Below are positions 53,432-63,343 of a stretch of 64,000 nucleotides of DNA, in pieces. A program made the position numbers and the translations under genes. The notes under the pieces were generated by a model. That model made no database searches. It was not told where the DNA came from and worked only from the letters and a program-made list of their open reading frames with translations. The stretch is taken from positions 186,001 to 250,000 of the forward strand of contig CAMDZW010000001.1 in NCBI GenBank assembly GCA_945911015.1. Direction: 5' to 3'. Position 1 is the first letter of the stretch. Each line of letters begins with the position of its first letter. The stretch comes from an uncultured Propionibacteriaceae bacterium (GTDB lineage: Bacteria; Actinomycetota; Actinomycetes; Propionibacteriales; Propionibacteriaceae).

Positions 53432-54486
53432 ATGACCGCTCGCCCCGTCCTGTGGCAGGTGTTGCGACCGATGACGACGGCCCTGGTGCTGCTCCATGCG
53501 GTCCTCGGTTGGCTGCTGGTCACCCCGGGACCTGCTGCGCCGCCACTGCCGGTGGCCGCCGCGATCCTCCTGATCGGCGCCTGGTATGCCCATGCGGCTG
53601 CCGTCAACGACCTCAGTGACGTGGCGGCCTCAACCTGATCACCACCCAACAACGCAGCCAACGCCCGCTGGTCAACGGGTCCACTTCCCGGAGTCGGATG
53701 TGGTGGGTCGTCGTCGGCCTCACTGCGGCACAGGTGGTTCTGGCTGCCCTGATCAGCGGCTGGCTGCTGGTCGTCGCGGTGGTGATGATCGGGCTGAATC
53801 TGGCCTATTCACTGCCGCCGATCCGACTGTCGGCACGAGGCGGGCTGGCCCAGGTTGCGCTCCCGCTCGGCTATGTCGGCTATCCCGCCGCGATCGGTGC
53901 CGGTGTCGCCTCCACCCACGGTGTGGTCAGGATCGATGGAAACATCCCGCTCGTTCTGGTCGGGATGGCGATCCTGTTCGGCGGTCGGCTCCTGCTCAAG
54001 GACGTTCGCGACGAGGTCGGGGACCGTACGACGGGCAAACGCACCTTCCTGGTCCGCCACGGTCTTCGGCTGACGGTGATGTGGTCGGGTGCTGCCCTCG
54101 GCATCAGACTGGCCACCAGCGCGGTCGGCCATGGCCTCTGGCTGAGCCGATGGTCGCCGGTCCTGCTGTTGACCGCAGTGGGAGTTGCGGTTGCGGTCCC
54201 GGCCGCGCTGCGCCGGGTGTTGACCGAATCACCCCTTGACCGTCAGCTGCTGGCGATCGGTCTGGTCGGCAGACTCGCCACCACCTGGCTGTTCTGCTGT
54301 CTGCTGGTGGGCACTGCGACCGTGCTCGACCTGCCGGTGTGGCAGGCCGAGGTACTGGCCGGGCTCGGTTTGGCCACCTTCGCGTTGGGGTGTCTGCGCT
54401 TCGCCGAGGAACTGCGGCACCCGGCGACGAGCAGGTCCGCGGCGCGCGCGGAAACAACGGTGGCCCTCAGGTCTCATCGGGAGTAG
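53432..54486 (+). pseudogene. UbiA-family prenyltransferase split by a frameshift
   Basis: About 350 residues in two frames. The first (53432-53638) has membrane helices and the start of the first Asp motif, VNDLSDVA. The second, open from about 53629, continues LNLITTQQRSQRPLVNGS. Both parts of the NDxxD...RPLVNG signature are thus present but out of frame by one base near 53625-53632. The second Asp motif, KDVRDEVGDRTTGKRTFLV, is intact. UbiA enzymes attach prenyl chains to aromatic or other acceptors in the membrane. Apart from the shift, the protein reads as undamaged, so it could be a recent mutation, a sequencing error or programmed slippage. Confidence 0.75.
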
Positions 54487-54490
54487 CGTC

Positions 54491-55498
54491 ATGCGGGTGC
54501 ACCTGCGACGTCAGTTCCCCGCCCTGTTGATCACCTTGCTCGTGCTCGCCGCATCCGGCTGCAGCAACACCGCCGAGGAACCGCCCCCCGAGCCCCCGGC
54601 CACATCCCAGACGCCGACCCCCACTCCGACGCCGACGCCGACCCCCACCCCGGAGCCGGAACCAGACCCCACCAATGCGCTCAACGGTGGCAAGGTGTCC
54701 AAGAACGGTGTCTTTGCGGTCAAAATCGACAACGTCGGCCAGGCCCGACCCCAGATCGGCATCAGCTCGGCCGACATCATCGTGGTCGAGGAGGTCGAGG
54801 CCAGATTGACCCGGTTGGTGGCGGTCTTCCACAGCTCCTATCCGAAGGCCGTCGGACCGGTGCGCAGTGCCCGCAACACCGACGTGGAGTTCCTGCCCCT
54901 CTTCGGCCGGCCCGGGCTGGTCTACAGCGGCGCCAACCGGTTGGTGCAGGCCAATGTCCACGGCTCGAAGAACCTGGTGCCGTTGGAACGCAACGACCGG
55001 GACTCCAGTCGCGTGGCACCCCACAATGTCGTGGTGAACCTCAACGCCCTGGCCAAGAAGACCAAGGTTGGCAAGGCCCCCGAATCGATCGGGTGGATCT
55101 TCGATGGCGGTGACGGTGCCTGGCAGGACGCCAAGAAGACCGGCAAGCGAACGGTGAAGATCGGTGGCGACACCTTCACCTTCACCCGCAAGGGCGAGCG
55201 CTACCAGATCGCGGTCAACGGCGATGTCTACGACGACGCCGCGACCGGAAAGGACCTGCGGGCCGACAACATCGTCGTGCTGTCGGTGAAGAACCGCCGC
55301 GACACCGACACCACCTCGAAGCTGTCGATCGTCTCGGAGACCACCGGTAAGGGCACGGTGAGCATCACCCGCAACGGGCGGACCATGACAGGCACCTGGC
55401 AACGGAAGAAAGTCGGTTCCCCGATGACCTTCACTGACGACAAGGGCAAACCCATCGAGCTCAAACCGGGCAAGACCTGGCTGCTGCTCCAGGGCTGA
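54491..55498 (+). CDS. DUF3048 lipoprotein (YerB-like)
   Basis: 335 residues. A lipoprotein signal (ALLITLLVLAASGC) is followed by a linker of about ten TP repeats. The DUF3048 domain then has KIDNVGQARPQIGISSADII, AVFHSSYPKAVGPVRSAR and SGANRLVQANVHG. The family (Bacillus YerB) is secreted; its molecular function is unsettled. TAGCGT at 54484-54489 lies 1 nt before the ATG but 7 nt before an in-frame GTG at 54497, so a leaderless start at the GTG is possible. It converges with the large lipoprotein gene, 5 bp between stops. Confidence 0.85.
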   Translation: MRVHLRRQFPALLITLLVLAASGCSNTAEEPPPEPPATSQTPTPTPTPTPTPTPEPEPDPTNALNGGKVSKNGVFAVKIDNVGQARPQIGISSADIIVVEEVEARLTRLVAVFHSSYPKAVGPVRSARNTDVEFLPLFGRPGLVYSGANRLVQANVHGSKNLVPLERNDRDSSRVAPHNVVVNLNALAKKTKVGKAPESIGWIFDGGDGAWQDAKKTGKRTVKIGGDTFTFTRKGERYQIAVNGDVYDDAATGKDLRADNIVVLSVKNRRDTDTTSKLSIVSETTGKGTVSITRNGRTMTGTWQRKKVGSPMTFTDDKGKPIELKPGKTWLLLQG

Positions 55499-55503
55499 GC
55501 CCA

Positions 55504-57744
55504 TCAGATCTGGGCGAGCAACTCCGCCCAGTTGGTCAGAGCGGTCACTCCCGGCCCTGAGGCACCGACTGTGGCCACCAACAACTCATCGCCATGGACC
55601 AGCAGTTGGCTGACCAGTTGCCGGGTCGGCCCTGCCAGCCCAACGGCCGACCAGTCCGCACCGTCCGTGGACAACCACACCACCGGATCGGCCAGGCCTT
55701 GTCCGTGCCGCTCACCACCGGCCAGAAACCCGCCCTCCACCGCGATCACCGTGCCGATCCGATCGTGGGATGCCCCGGGACTGGCCTCATCAAAGCTGAC
55801 GCCATCAGTCGAACGCCACAGGCGGCTGGCGGCACCGCTGCTGCGGACCAGCAAGGTGTCGCGATCGGCTGCGCAGTCAGTCAGCCGGGTGACCGTCCCG
55901 TCGAGACCGGTCGGCTCCACCACGGCCCACTTCTCACCCTGACCACGAATCATCAGCGGTACTTCGACACCGTCGCTCTGTCTGCCCCAGCCGACGATGA
56001 CCACTCCTGCCTCGCCGCTCGTGCAGGCGGTCGCGGGCCTCATCTGCTCAAGTCCTTCAACCATCTGAGGCCCGTCGACCCGCTGCCAGTCCTGCCCGTC
56101 GGGCGACCGCCACACCACGATCTGCTCGGCCCTGCGGCTCGAGCTGAGCCCGTCGCTCTCGAAGCCGATCGCGAGCCAACCGTCCTCGACCGCGAGCAGT
56201 GCGCTCAGCTGTTGCGACCGGGGCTCGGCCAACCCGGTGGCCTCCTGCCATTCGCCACCCGGTGGGCGCACCCATCCCCGTAGATCGGTCCAGCCACGTT
56301 TCTCCCCGACCTCAACCACACCCAGCAACACAGTGGTGCCGTCCGGCCCGGTCTGCATCGACCTCTGCCCGAGATCCTTGCTCTGCTCGGGATCCCATGG
56401 CATCGGAACCAGGGAACCGGAGTCGAGGCCGTACCGGGACTCGTCGGGTCCGCTGGACCAGCCGGTGTCAGTGAGCTGCACCCGCTGTCGGGTTCCGAAC
56501 AGCACCGGTTCCTCTCCGTCGAGCGCCACCAGCGACCAGTCCTCCACCGGGGTCACGGTTTCGTCGGAGCGGGCCAGCTCGACCCAGTCCAGATCGTTGA
56601 GGTCGAACCGGCCGACCCCGGTCCGGCCCCACCCGGAACGAAGGACGCGGACCCGCTCACCGTCCTGTTCCAGCAAGACATCGGGGTCCGGCTCGACCCA
56701 CCTCGGCAGAAGGACCGGCGGATACCACTGCGGGCCGGAGCCCCACCACGACCAGATCATGATCGGGGTACGGGTGGTGGCGCCACCGAGCACGGGGATC
56801 ACGATGTCGTCGTCGACCCTGACCGGAGCCCCGAAGGCAGCATCCCGATCCGGCAGCAGGTCGAGGTCGTCGATGTCGGCAGCTTCCCAGCCGAACCCGT
56901 CCAACCATCGCCAGACGGCCGGTTGGTCAATGCCGTCGACCCGGAGCGAGCCAGTCGCCACGGCCCCGTACCGGGCCAGCGTGGCTCCGTTGACCTCGGT
57001 GTCCTCACCGGGCAGCGGACTCGACACGGCCCATGCAGAGCCGTCCTTGACCGACTGGTAGGCGACCACGGCGGTCGTGCCGTCCTGCGTCGTCATCCGG
57101 ACCAGGGCCAGCATCCGCTCATCGACCCGCACCACTGCCCGTACGGCTTCAGGCAACATCCCGGAGTGCCGCGGCAGATCGACGATGCGCTGGTCAGCCA
57201 GGTTGACGGCGATGGCCCTGTCCCGGTCGCGATCGACCCCCAGCGCAATCGCCACTCCGGTTTCGGTCACGGCCACCCGCTGCAGGGCGATCGACCGCTC
57301 GGCCAGATCCAGCGTGATCGGCACCGGGGTCCACGAGCGTCGGTCCTTCGAGGTCATCGCGAACGGGGTTTCGCGCCCGTCCTGCCACTGGTGCCCCACC
57401 ACGACGGTGGTGGTGTCGTTGGTCCCCACTCCCTCCACCCGCGAGTCGCCGGGCAGATCCAGCAGGACGGGACTGCCAGGCGTCCTCTTCTTGTCGGGCA
57501 GCCACACGGTCGCCTGCTCCGGCTCACCGGGCTCGGTCGTGCTGCCGACGTACAGCACCGGTTGGTTCTCGGTCCCGGGGACCGATCCGGTCACCCGGTG
57601 TGCGGTTGCACTCGGCAGCGCCTCCGCTGCAGTTTCATGGGTCTTCCACTGCGGTGAGGCCGGCTCGGTCGGTGCCTCAACGGGCCGGCACGAAGCGAGC
57701 AGGAGTAGACCGAGCAGAGCGGCGAGGACGCGGCAACGAGTCAT
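55504..57744 (-). CDS. Large secreted lipoprotein with Asp-box-like repeats
   Basis: 746 residues. Lipoprotein signal CRVLAALLGLLLLASC. The rest is beta-rich, and the second half repeats a motif of the form VW(R/L)S(P/T)DG-x-x-(W/F): VWRSPDGQDWQRV, LWRSTDGVSFDEA, VWLSTDGADWSAV. These resemble sialidase-type Asp-boxes, which mark beta-propeller folds. No catalytic sialidase residues (FRIP, arginine triad) were seen, so it is probably a binding or structural protein, not an enzyme. ATG at 57744 has GAGGTG upstream. Family not recognised. Confidence 0.65.
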   Translation of the reverse strand: MTRCRVLAALLGLLLLASCRPVEAPTEPASPQWKTHETAAEALPSATAHRVTGSVPGTENQPVLYVGSTTEPGEPEQATVWLPDKKRTPGSPVLLDLPGDSRVEGVGTNDTTTVVVGHQWQDGRETPFAMTSKDRRSWTPVPITLDLAERSIALQRVAVTETGVAIALGVDRDRDRAIAVNLADQRIVDLPRHSGMLPEAVRAVVRVDERMLALVRMTTQDGTTAVVAYQSVKDGSAWAVSSPLPGEDTEVNGATLARYGAVATGSLRVDGIDQPAVWRWLDGFGWEAADIDDLDLLPDRDAAFGAPVRVDDDIVIPVLGGATTRTPIMIWSWWGSGPQWYPPVLLPRWVEPDPDVLLEQDGERVRVLRSGWGRTGVGRFDLNDLDWVELARSDETVTPVEDWSLVALDGEEPVLFGTRQRVQLTDTGWSSGPDESRYGLDSGSLVPMPWDPEQSKDLGQRSMQTGPDGTTVLLGVVEVGEKRGWTDLRGWVRPPGGEWQEATGLAEPRSQQLSALLAVEDGWLAIGFESDGLSSSRRAEQIVVWRSPDGQDWQRVDGPQMVEGLEQMRPATACTSGEAGVVIVGWGRQSDGVEVPLMIRGQGEKWAVVEPTGLDGTVTRLTDCAADRDTLLVRSSGAASRLWRSTDGVSFDEASPGASHDRIGTVIAVEGGFLAGGERHGQGLADPVVWLSTDGADWSAVGLAGPTRQLVSQLLVHGDELLVATVGASGPGVTALTNWAELLAQI

Positions 57745-57913
57745 GTGAGACACCTCTGGAATCGGGGGTGGTGTCACAGTAACCAGCTGGCACGCCTCGT
57801 GGAGGGCCTCGAAGAAATCTGTGGAAAACTTCGTCAGCCGGCGTCACCGGGGTGCCCGTCACCGCTGAGGCGAGGGCCGGGCCGTTGGCTGGTGCCCTGC
57901 GCAGGAATGCCAC

Positions 57914-57944
57914 GAGGGCGGCCCCCGAATGGGGAGCCGCCCTC
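57914..57944 (-). terminator. Terminator after rplO
   Basis: GAGGGCGGC (57914-57922) and GCCGCCCTC (57936-57944) form a perfect 9-bp stem, extended inside by CCCC/GGGG. It lies 18 bp after the rplO stop and marks the end of the upstream spc segment. Confidence 0.8.
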
Positions 57945-57962
57945 ATGTGGCGTGGATTCAGG

Positions 57963-58427
57963 TCACACCTGGGTGACCGAACCGCCTGCCTTCTCGATCT
58001 TTTCCTTGGCGCTGGCGGAGAACTTGTGCGCGGTGATTTGCACCGCGACGGTGATCTCGCCCTCGCCGAGGACCTTGACCAGGTGGTCGCCACGGACCGC
58101 ACCCTTGGCGACGAGGTCCTCGACGCCGATCTCTCCACCCTCGGGGAAGAGCGATCCGATGCGGTCTAGGTTCACGACCTGGTACTCGGTGCGGAACGGG
58201 TTGTTGAAGCCCCTCAGCTTCGGCAGACGACGCTGCAGCGGCATCTGACCGCCCTCGAACCCGACGGGCACGTTCTTGCGTGCGCCGGTGCCCTTGGTGC
58301 CGCGACCGGCGGTCTTGCCCTTGGACGCCTCGCCGCGACCCACACGGGTCTTCGCGGTCTTGGCTCCGGGGGCAGGACGCAGGTCATGGACCTTCAGGAT
58401 CCCGGCCGATTCCTCAGAACTGGCCAT
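57963..58427 (-). CDS. rplO: 50S ribosomal protein L15
   Basis: 154 residues. [24 protein letters not shown] N terminus ([19 protein letters not shown]), then the Gly/Lys/Arg-rich [16 protein letters not shown] and the core [20 protein letters not shown] identify L15. Last gene before a strong terminator. In other genomes secY follows directly; here it is 20 kb away. Confidence 0.98.
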   Translation of the reverse strand: MASSEESAGILKVHDLRPAPGAKTAKTRVGRGEASKGKTAGRGTKGTGARKNVPVGFEGGQMPLQRRLPKLRGFNNPFRTEYQVVNLDRIGSLFPEGGEIGVEDLVAKGAVRGDHLVKVLGEGEITVAVQITAHKFSASAKEKIEKAGGSVTQV

Positions 58428-58429
58428 GG

Positions 58430-58612
58430 TCAGTCGACCTCCTCAACGGTGACCAGGTGCGGCACCGTGTTGATCATCCCGCGGATCTCGGGGCGATCCT
58501 CCTGCACCACGGTGTCACCCATGCGCTTGAGGCCCAGCGACCGCAGGGTCTGCTTCTGGTTCTCCTTGTAGCCAATGCCGGACTTGACCTGGCTGATCTT
58601 GAGACGTGCCAT
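58430..58612 (-). CDS. rpmD: 50S ribosomal protein L30
   Basis: 60 residues, [20 protein letters not shown] to [11 protein letters not shown]; the [13 protein letters not shown] segment is diagnostic. The start overlaps the rpsE stop (TGATG) and the stop lies 2 bp before rplO. Confidence 0.98.
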   Translation of the reverse strand: MARLKISQVKSGIGYKENQKQTLRSLGLKRMGDTVVQEDRPEIRGMINTVPHLVTVEEVD

Positions 58613-59214
58613 CAGCCGGCCACTCCTTCCTTGGCCGCCTTGAGCAGCGCCGCCGGAGCGACATCCTCGATGGGCAGGCCGCGTCGGCGTGCCACTTCCT
58701 CGGGCTGCTCAAGGGAACGCAGGGCCTCCACGGTGGCGTGGAGGACGTTGATCGCGTTGGCCGAGCCGAGCGACTTCGACAGCACATCGGTGATACCGGC
58801 GCACTCGAGGACGGCTCGAGCCGAACCACCGGCAATCACACCGGTACCGGCCGAGGCCGGGCGCAGCATGACCACACCAGCGGCCTTTTCCCCCTGGACG
58901 GGGTGCGGGATCGTGCCTTGGATGCGGGGCACACGGAAGAAGTTCTTCTTGGCCTCCTCGACACCCTTGGCGATCGCCGCGGGCACCTCCTTGGCCTTTC
59001 CGTATCCAACGCCCACGGTGCCGTCGCCGTCGCCCACCACAACCAGCGCGGTGAAGCTGAACCGACGGCCACCCTTGACGACCTTGGCGACGCGGTTGAT
59101 GGCCACGACGCGCTCGAGGAACTGGCTCTTCTCCTCGCGCTGACCACGACGGTCATCCCGGCCGCGACGTTCCCCGCCGCTGCGGCCACTGCCGCGCTGC
59201 TGGGTTCCACTCAT
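58612..59214 (-). CDS. rpsE: 30S ribosomal protein S5
   Basis: 200 residues. The core has [20 protein letters not shown] and [19 protein letters not shown]. The first 30 residues are an Arg/Gly/Gln-rich extension ([20 protein letters not shown]) typical of actinobacterial S5. S5 helps control decoding accuracy. Lies between rplR and rpmD. Confidence 0.98.
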   Translation of the reverse strand: MSGTQQRGSGRSGGERRGRDDRRGQREEKSQFLERVVAINRVAKVVKGGRRFSFTALVVVGDGDGTVGVGYGKAKEVPAAIAKGVEEAKKNFFRVPRIQGTIPHPVQGEKAAGVVMLRPASAGTGVIAGGSARAVLECAGITDVLSKSLGSANAINVLHATVEALRSLEQPEEVARRRGLPIEDVAPAALLKAAKEGVAG

Positions 59215-59236
59215 CGCTTCTGTTTCCTTCCGTCGT

Positions 59237-59620
59237 TCACAGATTCAGTCCGGCTTCGCGGGCACCGTCTGCCAGTGCTGCGATCCGTCCGTGGTATTTG
59301 TTGCCGGCGCGGTCGAAGACGACCTTCTCGACACCTGCAGCCTTGGCGCGCTCGCCGAGCTTGAGCCCGACGTCCTTCGCCTTGGCGGTCTTGTCGCCGT
59401 CTCCGGCGCGGAGCTCGGCTTCCATGGTCGACGCCGAGGCCAGCGTGACTCCCGCGGTGTCGTCGATGACCTGTGCGAACACATGCCGCGACGAGCGGGT
59501 GACGACCAGACGAGGACGCTCTGCGCTGCCCTGGATCTTCTTGCGGCCGCGGATCTGGCGACGCGTGCGGGAGGCAGCCTTGACAGCCTGACCCTTGCGG
59601 TTCCCCAAAGAAATGGCCAT
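59237..59620 (-). CDS. rplR: 50S ribosomal protein L18
   Basis: 127 residues from the ATG at 59620. [18 protein letters not shown] and the C-terminal [20 protein letters not shown] identify it; L18 binds 5S rRNA. An in-frame GTG two codons earlier overlaps the rplF stop (GTGA) and could be used through coupling. Confidence 0.97.
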   Translation of the reverse strand: MAISLGNRKGQAVKAASRTRRQIRGRKKIQGSAERPRLVVTRSSRHVFAQVIDDTAGVTLASASTMEAELRAGDGDKTAKAKDVGLKLGERAKAAGVEKVVFDRAGNKYHGRIAALADGAREAGLNL

Positions 59621-59622
59621 GA

Positions 59623-60165
59623 TCACTTACCAGCCTTTCCGGCCTTGCGGCGGATGTGCTCGCCAGCGTACTTGACGCCCTTGCCCTTGTAGGGCTCAGG
59701 CTTGCGCAGCTTGCGGATGTTGGCCGCGACTTCGCCGACGGCCTGCTTGTCGATACCCGTCACCGAGAGCTTGGTCGGCGACTCGACGTTGAAGGTGATC
59801 CCCTCGGGGGCATTCACCGTGATCGAGTGCGAGTAGCCGAGGTTGAACTCGAGCTGGGTCGGACCCTTCGAGAGCACGCGGTAACCGACACCGACGATCT
59901 CGAGGTCCTTGCTGTACCCCTCGGTGACGCCGATGACCATGTTGGACACCAGGGTCCGGGTCAGGCCGTGCAGCGAACGGTTGCGACGGTCGTCGTTGGG
60001 ACGCGACACCTCGATGGTGTCACCCTCAGCGCGGGCGATCGTGATCGGCTCAGCGACGGTGTGCGACAACTGCCCCTTGGGGCCCTTGACGTTGACGAGC
60101 TGGCCGTCGAGTGTGATCTCAACCCCGCTGGGGATTGCGATCGGCATCTTGCCAATGCGAGACAT
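59623..60165 (-). CDS. rplF: 50S ribosomal protein L6
   Basis: 180 residues. [20 protein letters not shown], the [20 protein letters not shown] loop and the C-terminal [16 protein letters not shown] are standard. Between rpsH and rplR. Confidence 0.98.
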   Translation of the reverse strand: MSRIGKMPIAIPSGVEITLDGQLVNVKGPKGQLSHTVAEPITIARAEGDTIEVSRPNDDRRNRSLHGLTRTLVSNMVIGVTEGYSKDLEIVGVGYRVLSKGPTQLEFNLGYSHSITVNAPEGITFNVESPTKLSVTGIDKQAVGEVAANIRKLRKPEPYKGKGVKYAGEHIRRKAGKAGK

Positions 60166-60192
60166 AGTCAGTCCTCTCCTGTCCGCCGCGGC

Positions 60193-60600
60193 TCACCAGA
60201 CGTAGGCGAGGACTTCCCCACCCACGCCCTGCCTGTGTGCTTCCTTGTCGGTCAGCAGACCCTTCGAGGTCGAGATGATCGCGACGCCGAGTCCGCCCAG
60301 AACCTTGGGCAGATTGGTCGACTTCGCGTACACCCGCAGACCGGGCTTGGAGATCCGACGGAGTCCGGCGATCGACCGCTCACGGGTCTGGCCGTACTTC
60401 AAGGTGATCGTCAGGGTCTTGCCCACTTCACCCTCTGCCGGCTCAACCACCTCGTACGAGCTGATGTAGCCCTGGGTGGTGAGGATCTCGGCGATCCCGG
60501 CCTTGATCTTGCTGTGAGGCATCGAGGTCGAGTCGTGGAACGCCTGATTGGCGTTGCGCAGACGCGTCAGCATGTCTGCGATCGGGTCAGTCATCGTCAT
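60193..60600 (-). CDS. rpsH: 30S ribosomal protein S8
   Basis: 135 residues from the ATG at 60600. [20 protein letters not shown] and the C-terminal [17 protein letters not shown] are diagnostic. An ATG two codons later would also give a normal S8, and a TTG upstream is unlikely. S8 represses spc-operon translation in E. coli. A 121-bp gap to rpsZ has no visible gene. Confidence 0.97.
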   Translation of the reverse strand: MTMTDPIADMLTRLRNANQAFHDSTSMPHSKIKAGIAEILTTQGYISSYEVVEPAEGEVGKTLTITLKYGQTRERSIAGLRRISKPGLRVYAKSTNLPKVLGGLGVAIISTSKGLLTDKEAHRQGVGGEVLAYVW

Positions 60601-60721
60601 GGCTGTTGCCAACTTCTTTCTCGTGCCGGTTTCTGCTCTGCAGACCTGTCACGTTCGGTGTGGGCCCTTGATGGGCCCGGAAAAGTGTGTTCTGTCACGA
60701 GGAGTCGAAGACGTCCGGTTC

Positions 60722-60907
60722 TCACCAGGACGACTTGGTGACACCCGGCAGCTCGCCGCGGTGCGCCAAGAGACGCACACACACGCGGCACAGACCGAAC
60801 TTGCGGAAGACCGCCTTCGGCCGCCCGCACTTCTGGCAACGGGTGTAGCCGCGAACGGCGAACTTCGGCTTGCGGCTCTGCTTGACCTTCAGGGCTGTCT
60901 TGGCCAT
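60722..60907 (-). CDS. rpsZ: 30S ribosomal protein S14, zinc-binding type Z
   Basis: 61 residues with the four zinc cysteines in [20 protein letters not shown]. This short form is the standard S14 of actinobacterial spc operons; zinc-free long forms are usually encoded elsewhere. Between rplE and rpsH. Confidence 0.97.
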   Translation of the reverse strand: MAKTALKVKQSRKPKFAVRGYTRCQKCGRPKAVFRKFGLCRVCVRLLAHRGELPGVTKSSW

Positions 60908-60920
60908 GGGTGCTCCTTGC

Positions 60921-61484
60921 TCAGTTCTGCTGGAAAGGCATGCCGAGGTGCTTCAGCAGCGCCCGGCCCTCGTCGTCGGTGGTGGCCGTGGTGACGAAGG
61001 TGATGTCCATTCCGCGCACCCGGTCAATCTTGTCCTGGTCGATCTCGTGGAACATGACCTGTTCATTGAGACCGAAGGTGTAGTTGCCATTGCCGTCGAA
61101 CTGCTTCGGCGACAGACCGCGGAAGTCACGGATCCGAGGCAGGGCCAGGGTGATCAGCCGGTCGGCGAACTCCCACATGCGGGTCCCGCGCAGGGTCACG
61201 TGGCAGCCGATCGGCATGCCCTCACGCAGCTTGAACTGGGCGATGGACTTGCGGGCCCGGCTGACCTGCGGCTTCTGGCCGGTGATGGCGGTGAGGTCCT
61301 TGACCGCGCCGTCAATCAGCTTGGAGTCGCGAGCAGCCTCACCGACACCCATGTTGACCACGATCTTGACCAGACCGGGAATCTGCATCGGGTTCGCGTA
61401 GGAGAACTCCTCCTGCAGCTTCGCCACGACCTCTTCGCGGTACTGGGCCTTCAGGCGAGGCACCTCGATGGTGGGGGCCGACAT
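60921..61484 (-). CDS. rplE: 50S ribosomal protein L5
   Basis: 187 residues. [40 protein letters not shown] and the C-terminal [20 protein letters not shown] identify L5, which binds 5S rRNA and tRNA. Its start overlaps the rplX stop (TGATG). Confidence 0.98.
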   Translation of the reverse strand: MSAPTIEVPRLKAQYREEVVAKLQEEFSYANPMQIPGLVKIVVNMGVGEAARDSKLIDGAVKDLTAITGQKPQVSRARKSIAQFKLREGMPIGCHVTLRGTRMWEFADRLITLALPRIRDFRGLSPKQFDGNGNYTFGLNEQVMFHEIDQDKIDRVRGMDITFVTTATTDDEGRALLKHLGMPFQQN

Positions 61485-61897
61485 CAGATTTCCTCTCCGG
61501 TCTTGCGTGCGATGCGTACCGAACGGGTCGCGGAGTATTCCGTACCGTCGGGACGCTTCTTGGTGACCTCGACCCGCTGGTAGCCGACGCGAGTGGGAAC
61601 CTCTTCCCCGTCGACGGTCACCACGAGCTGCACGTTCGAGACGTGGATCGGGGCCTCGTAGGTCACGATGCCGCCCGTGGACGACGACCCCTGGCCCTGC
61701 TCGTCGCGCAGGTGGCGGGTGATGACATTGGCGCCCTGAACGGTCACCTTCTGCCGCTCGGGGTAGACCGCAATGATCTCACCGACAAGGCCCTTGTCCT
61801 TGCCAGCGATGACCTTGACCTTGTCACCCTTCTTCACGTGCAGCTTGTTCTGTCCGGGCTTCTTGGGGCCCAGGAACTTCTTGGACTTCGGTGCCAT
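61484..61897 (-). CDS. rplX: 50S ribosomal protein L24
   Basis: 137 residues. The KOW motif is [20 protein letters not shown], and [18 protein letters not shown] follows. An N-terminal extension of about 18 basic residues precedes it. L24 starts 50S assembly. Two bases separate it from rplN. Confidence 0.97.
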   Translation of the reverse strand: MAPKSKKFLGPKKPGQNKLHVKKGDKVKVIAGKDKGLVGEIIAVYPERQKVTVQGANVITRHLRDEQGQGSSSTGGIVTYEAPIHVSNVQLVVTVDGEEVPTRVGYQRVEVTKKRPDGTEYSATRSVRIARKTGEEI

Positions 61898-61899
61898 GC

Positions 61900-62271
61900 T
61901 CAGATCACCTCCGGGGCGAGCGAGACGATCCGCATGAACTTCTTCTCACGCAGCTCACGACCGACCGGACCGAAGATGCGGGTGCCGCGGGGCTCATTGC
62001 CCTCGGTCCGCAGGATCACGGCGGCGTTCTCGTCGAACTTGATGTAGGAACCGTCGGGACGACGGCGCTCCTTGACGGTACGGACCACGACGGCCTTGAC
62101 GACATCGCCCTTCTTGACGTTTCCGCCCGGGATGGCGTCCTTGACGGTGGCCACAATCGTGTCACCGATGCCGGCGTAGCGACGCTGGGAACCACCGAGC
62201 ACGCGGATGCAAAGGATCTCCTTGGCACCAGTGTTGTCGGCGACCCTCAGTCGCGACTCCTGCTGGATCAT
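61900..62271 (-). CDS. rplN: 50S ribosomal protein L14
   Basis: 123 residues, [20 protein letters not shown] to [32 protein letters not shown] and [16 protein letters not shown] are typical. L14 forms part of the subunit interface. 64 bp separate it from rpsQ. Confidence 0.98.
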   Translation of the reverse strand: MIQQESRLRVADNTGAKEILCIRVLGGSQRRYAGIGDTIVATVKDAIPGGNVKKGDVVKAVVVRTVKERRRPDGSYIKFDENAAVILRTEGNEPRGTRIFGPVGRELREKKFMRIVSLAPEVI

Positions 62272-62335
62272 CTGTTATCTCCTGATTGTCTCACTGGTCC
62301 CTCACCCGTGGGTGAGGCCTGGTGGAACGGATGGG

Positions 62336-62665
62336 TTACTTGGCCTTCTCGACGATCTGCACGAGACGCCAGCGCTTGGTGGCCGACAACGGCCGGGTTT
62401 CCATCACCACGACACGGTCACCGATGCCGGCCTCGTTGGCCTCATCGTGTGCCTTCAGTCGCAGCGTGGTCCGCAGCACCTTGCCGTACAGCGCGTGCTT
62501 CTTGCGGTCCTCGACAGCGACGACGATGGTCTTGTCCATCTTGTCGCTGACGACGAGGCCCATACGGACCTTGCGGCGCCCGCGGCTGCTGTCGGAGTGG
62601 GTGATCGCGCTCAACGCCTCTTCGGCGTCGACGCCAACGTTCTTCTCGACCTGGGTTTCGCTCAT
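62336..62665 (-). CDS. rpsQ: 30S ribosomal protein S17
   Basis: 109 residues from the ATG at 62665. The core [20 protein letters not shown] and [20 protein letters not shown] identify S17. A 38-residue N-terminal extension ([18 protein letters not shown] and on) is longer than in E. coli. The stop of rpmC is 2 bp upstream. Confidence 0.96.
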   Translation of the reverse strand: MSETQVEKNVGVDAEEALSAITHSDSSRGRRKVRMGLVVSDKMDKTIVVAVEDRKKHALYGKVLRTTLRLKAHDEANEAGIGDRVVVMETRPLSATKRWRLVQIVEKAK

Positions 62666-62667
62666 GG

Positions 62668-62919
62668 TCACTTCTTCTTCGTGGTCTCGGGCTCGGTGAC
62701 GTCCTCGGGTTCGGAGACGATGCCGATGGCACGCTCCGACAGCACGGTGTACACCCGGGCGATGTCCTTGCGGACCGCGCGCAGCCGACCGTGTGACTCG
62801 AGCTGGCCGGTGGCAGCCTGGAAGCGGAGCGTGAACAGCTCCTCCTTCAGCTCCACGACCTTGCTGTTGAGCTCTGCGCTGCTGAGATTGCGCAGTTCGT
62901 TGGCCTTCAAGATCGCCAT
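62668..62919 (-). CDS. rpmC: 50S ribosomal protein L29
   Basis: 83 residues. [20 protein letters not shown] and FRQATGQLE-type helix ([20 protein letters not shown]) are standard; the acidic/basic tail [11 protein letters not shown] is an extension. L29 sits at the peptide-tunnel exit. TGATG overlap with rplP. Confidence 0.97.
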   Translation of the reverse strand: MAILKANELRNLSSAELNSKVVELKEELFTLRFQAATGQLESHGRLRAVRKDIARVYTVLSERAIGIVSEPEDVTEPETTKKK

Positions 62920-63338
62920 CAGATGTCACCTCCCTCTCGCGTGATGAAACGTGCCTTCATGGGCAGCTTGTGGATCGCCAGGCGGATGGCTTCACGAGCC
63001 ACCTCTTCCTCGACGCCGGCGAGCTCAAACAGCACCCGTCCGGGCTTGACGTTGGCCACCCACCATTCCGGGGAACCCTTGCCCGAACCCATCCGGGTCT
63101 CGGCAGGCTTCTTGGTGAGCGGTCGGTCCGGGAAGACGTTGATCCAGACCTTGCCGCCACGCTTCATGTGACGGGTCATGGCGATACGGGCCGACTCGAT
63201 CTGACGGTTGGTCAGGTAGCCACCGGTGACGGCCTGGACGGCGTAGTCCCCGAAGGAGATCTGCGTTCCGCCCTTGGCGGCGCCGGTCCGCTTGGGGTGG
63301 TGCTGCTTGCGGTACTTGACCTTACGAGGGATCAGCAT
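62919..63338 (-). CDS. rplP: 50S ribosomal protein L16
   Basis: 139 residues from the ATG at 63338, giving [17 protein letters not shown]. An in-frame ATG at 63347 overlaps the rpsC stop (ATGA) and could be the real start through coupling. [17 protein letters not shown] and [19 protein letters not shown] are diagnostic. Confidence 0.97.
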   Translation of the reverse strand: MLIPRKVKYRKQHHPKRTGAAKGGTQISFGDYAVQAVTGGYLTNRQIESARIAMTRHMKRGGKVWINVFPDRPLTKKPAETRMGSGKGSPEWWVANVKPGRVLFELAGVEEEVAREAIRLAIHKLPMKARFITREGGDI

Positions 63339-63343
63339 CGCGG

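Noticed and set aside
53586..54239. Open frame of 217 codons bridging the two UbiA pieces
   Set aside because: Third frame; it contains none of the UbiA motifs, which lie in the other two frames.
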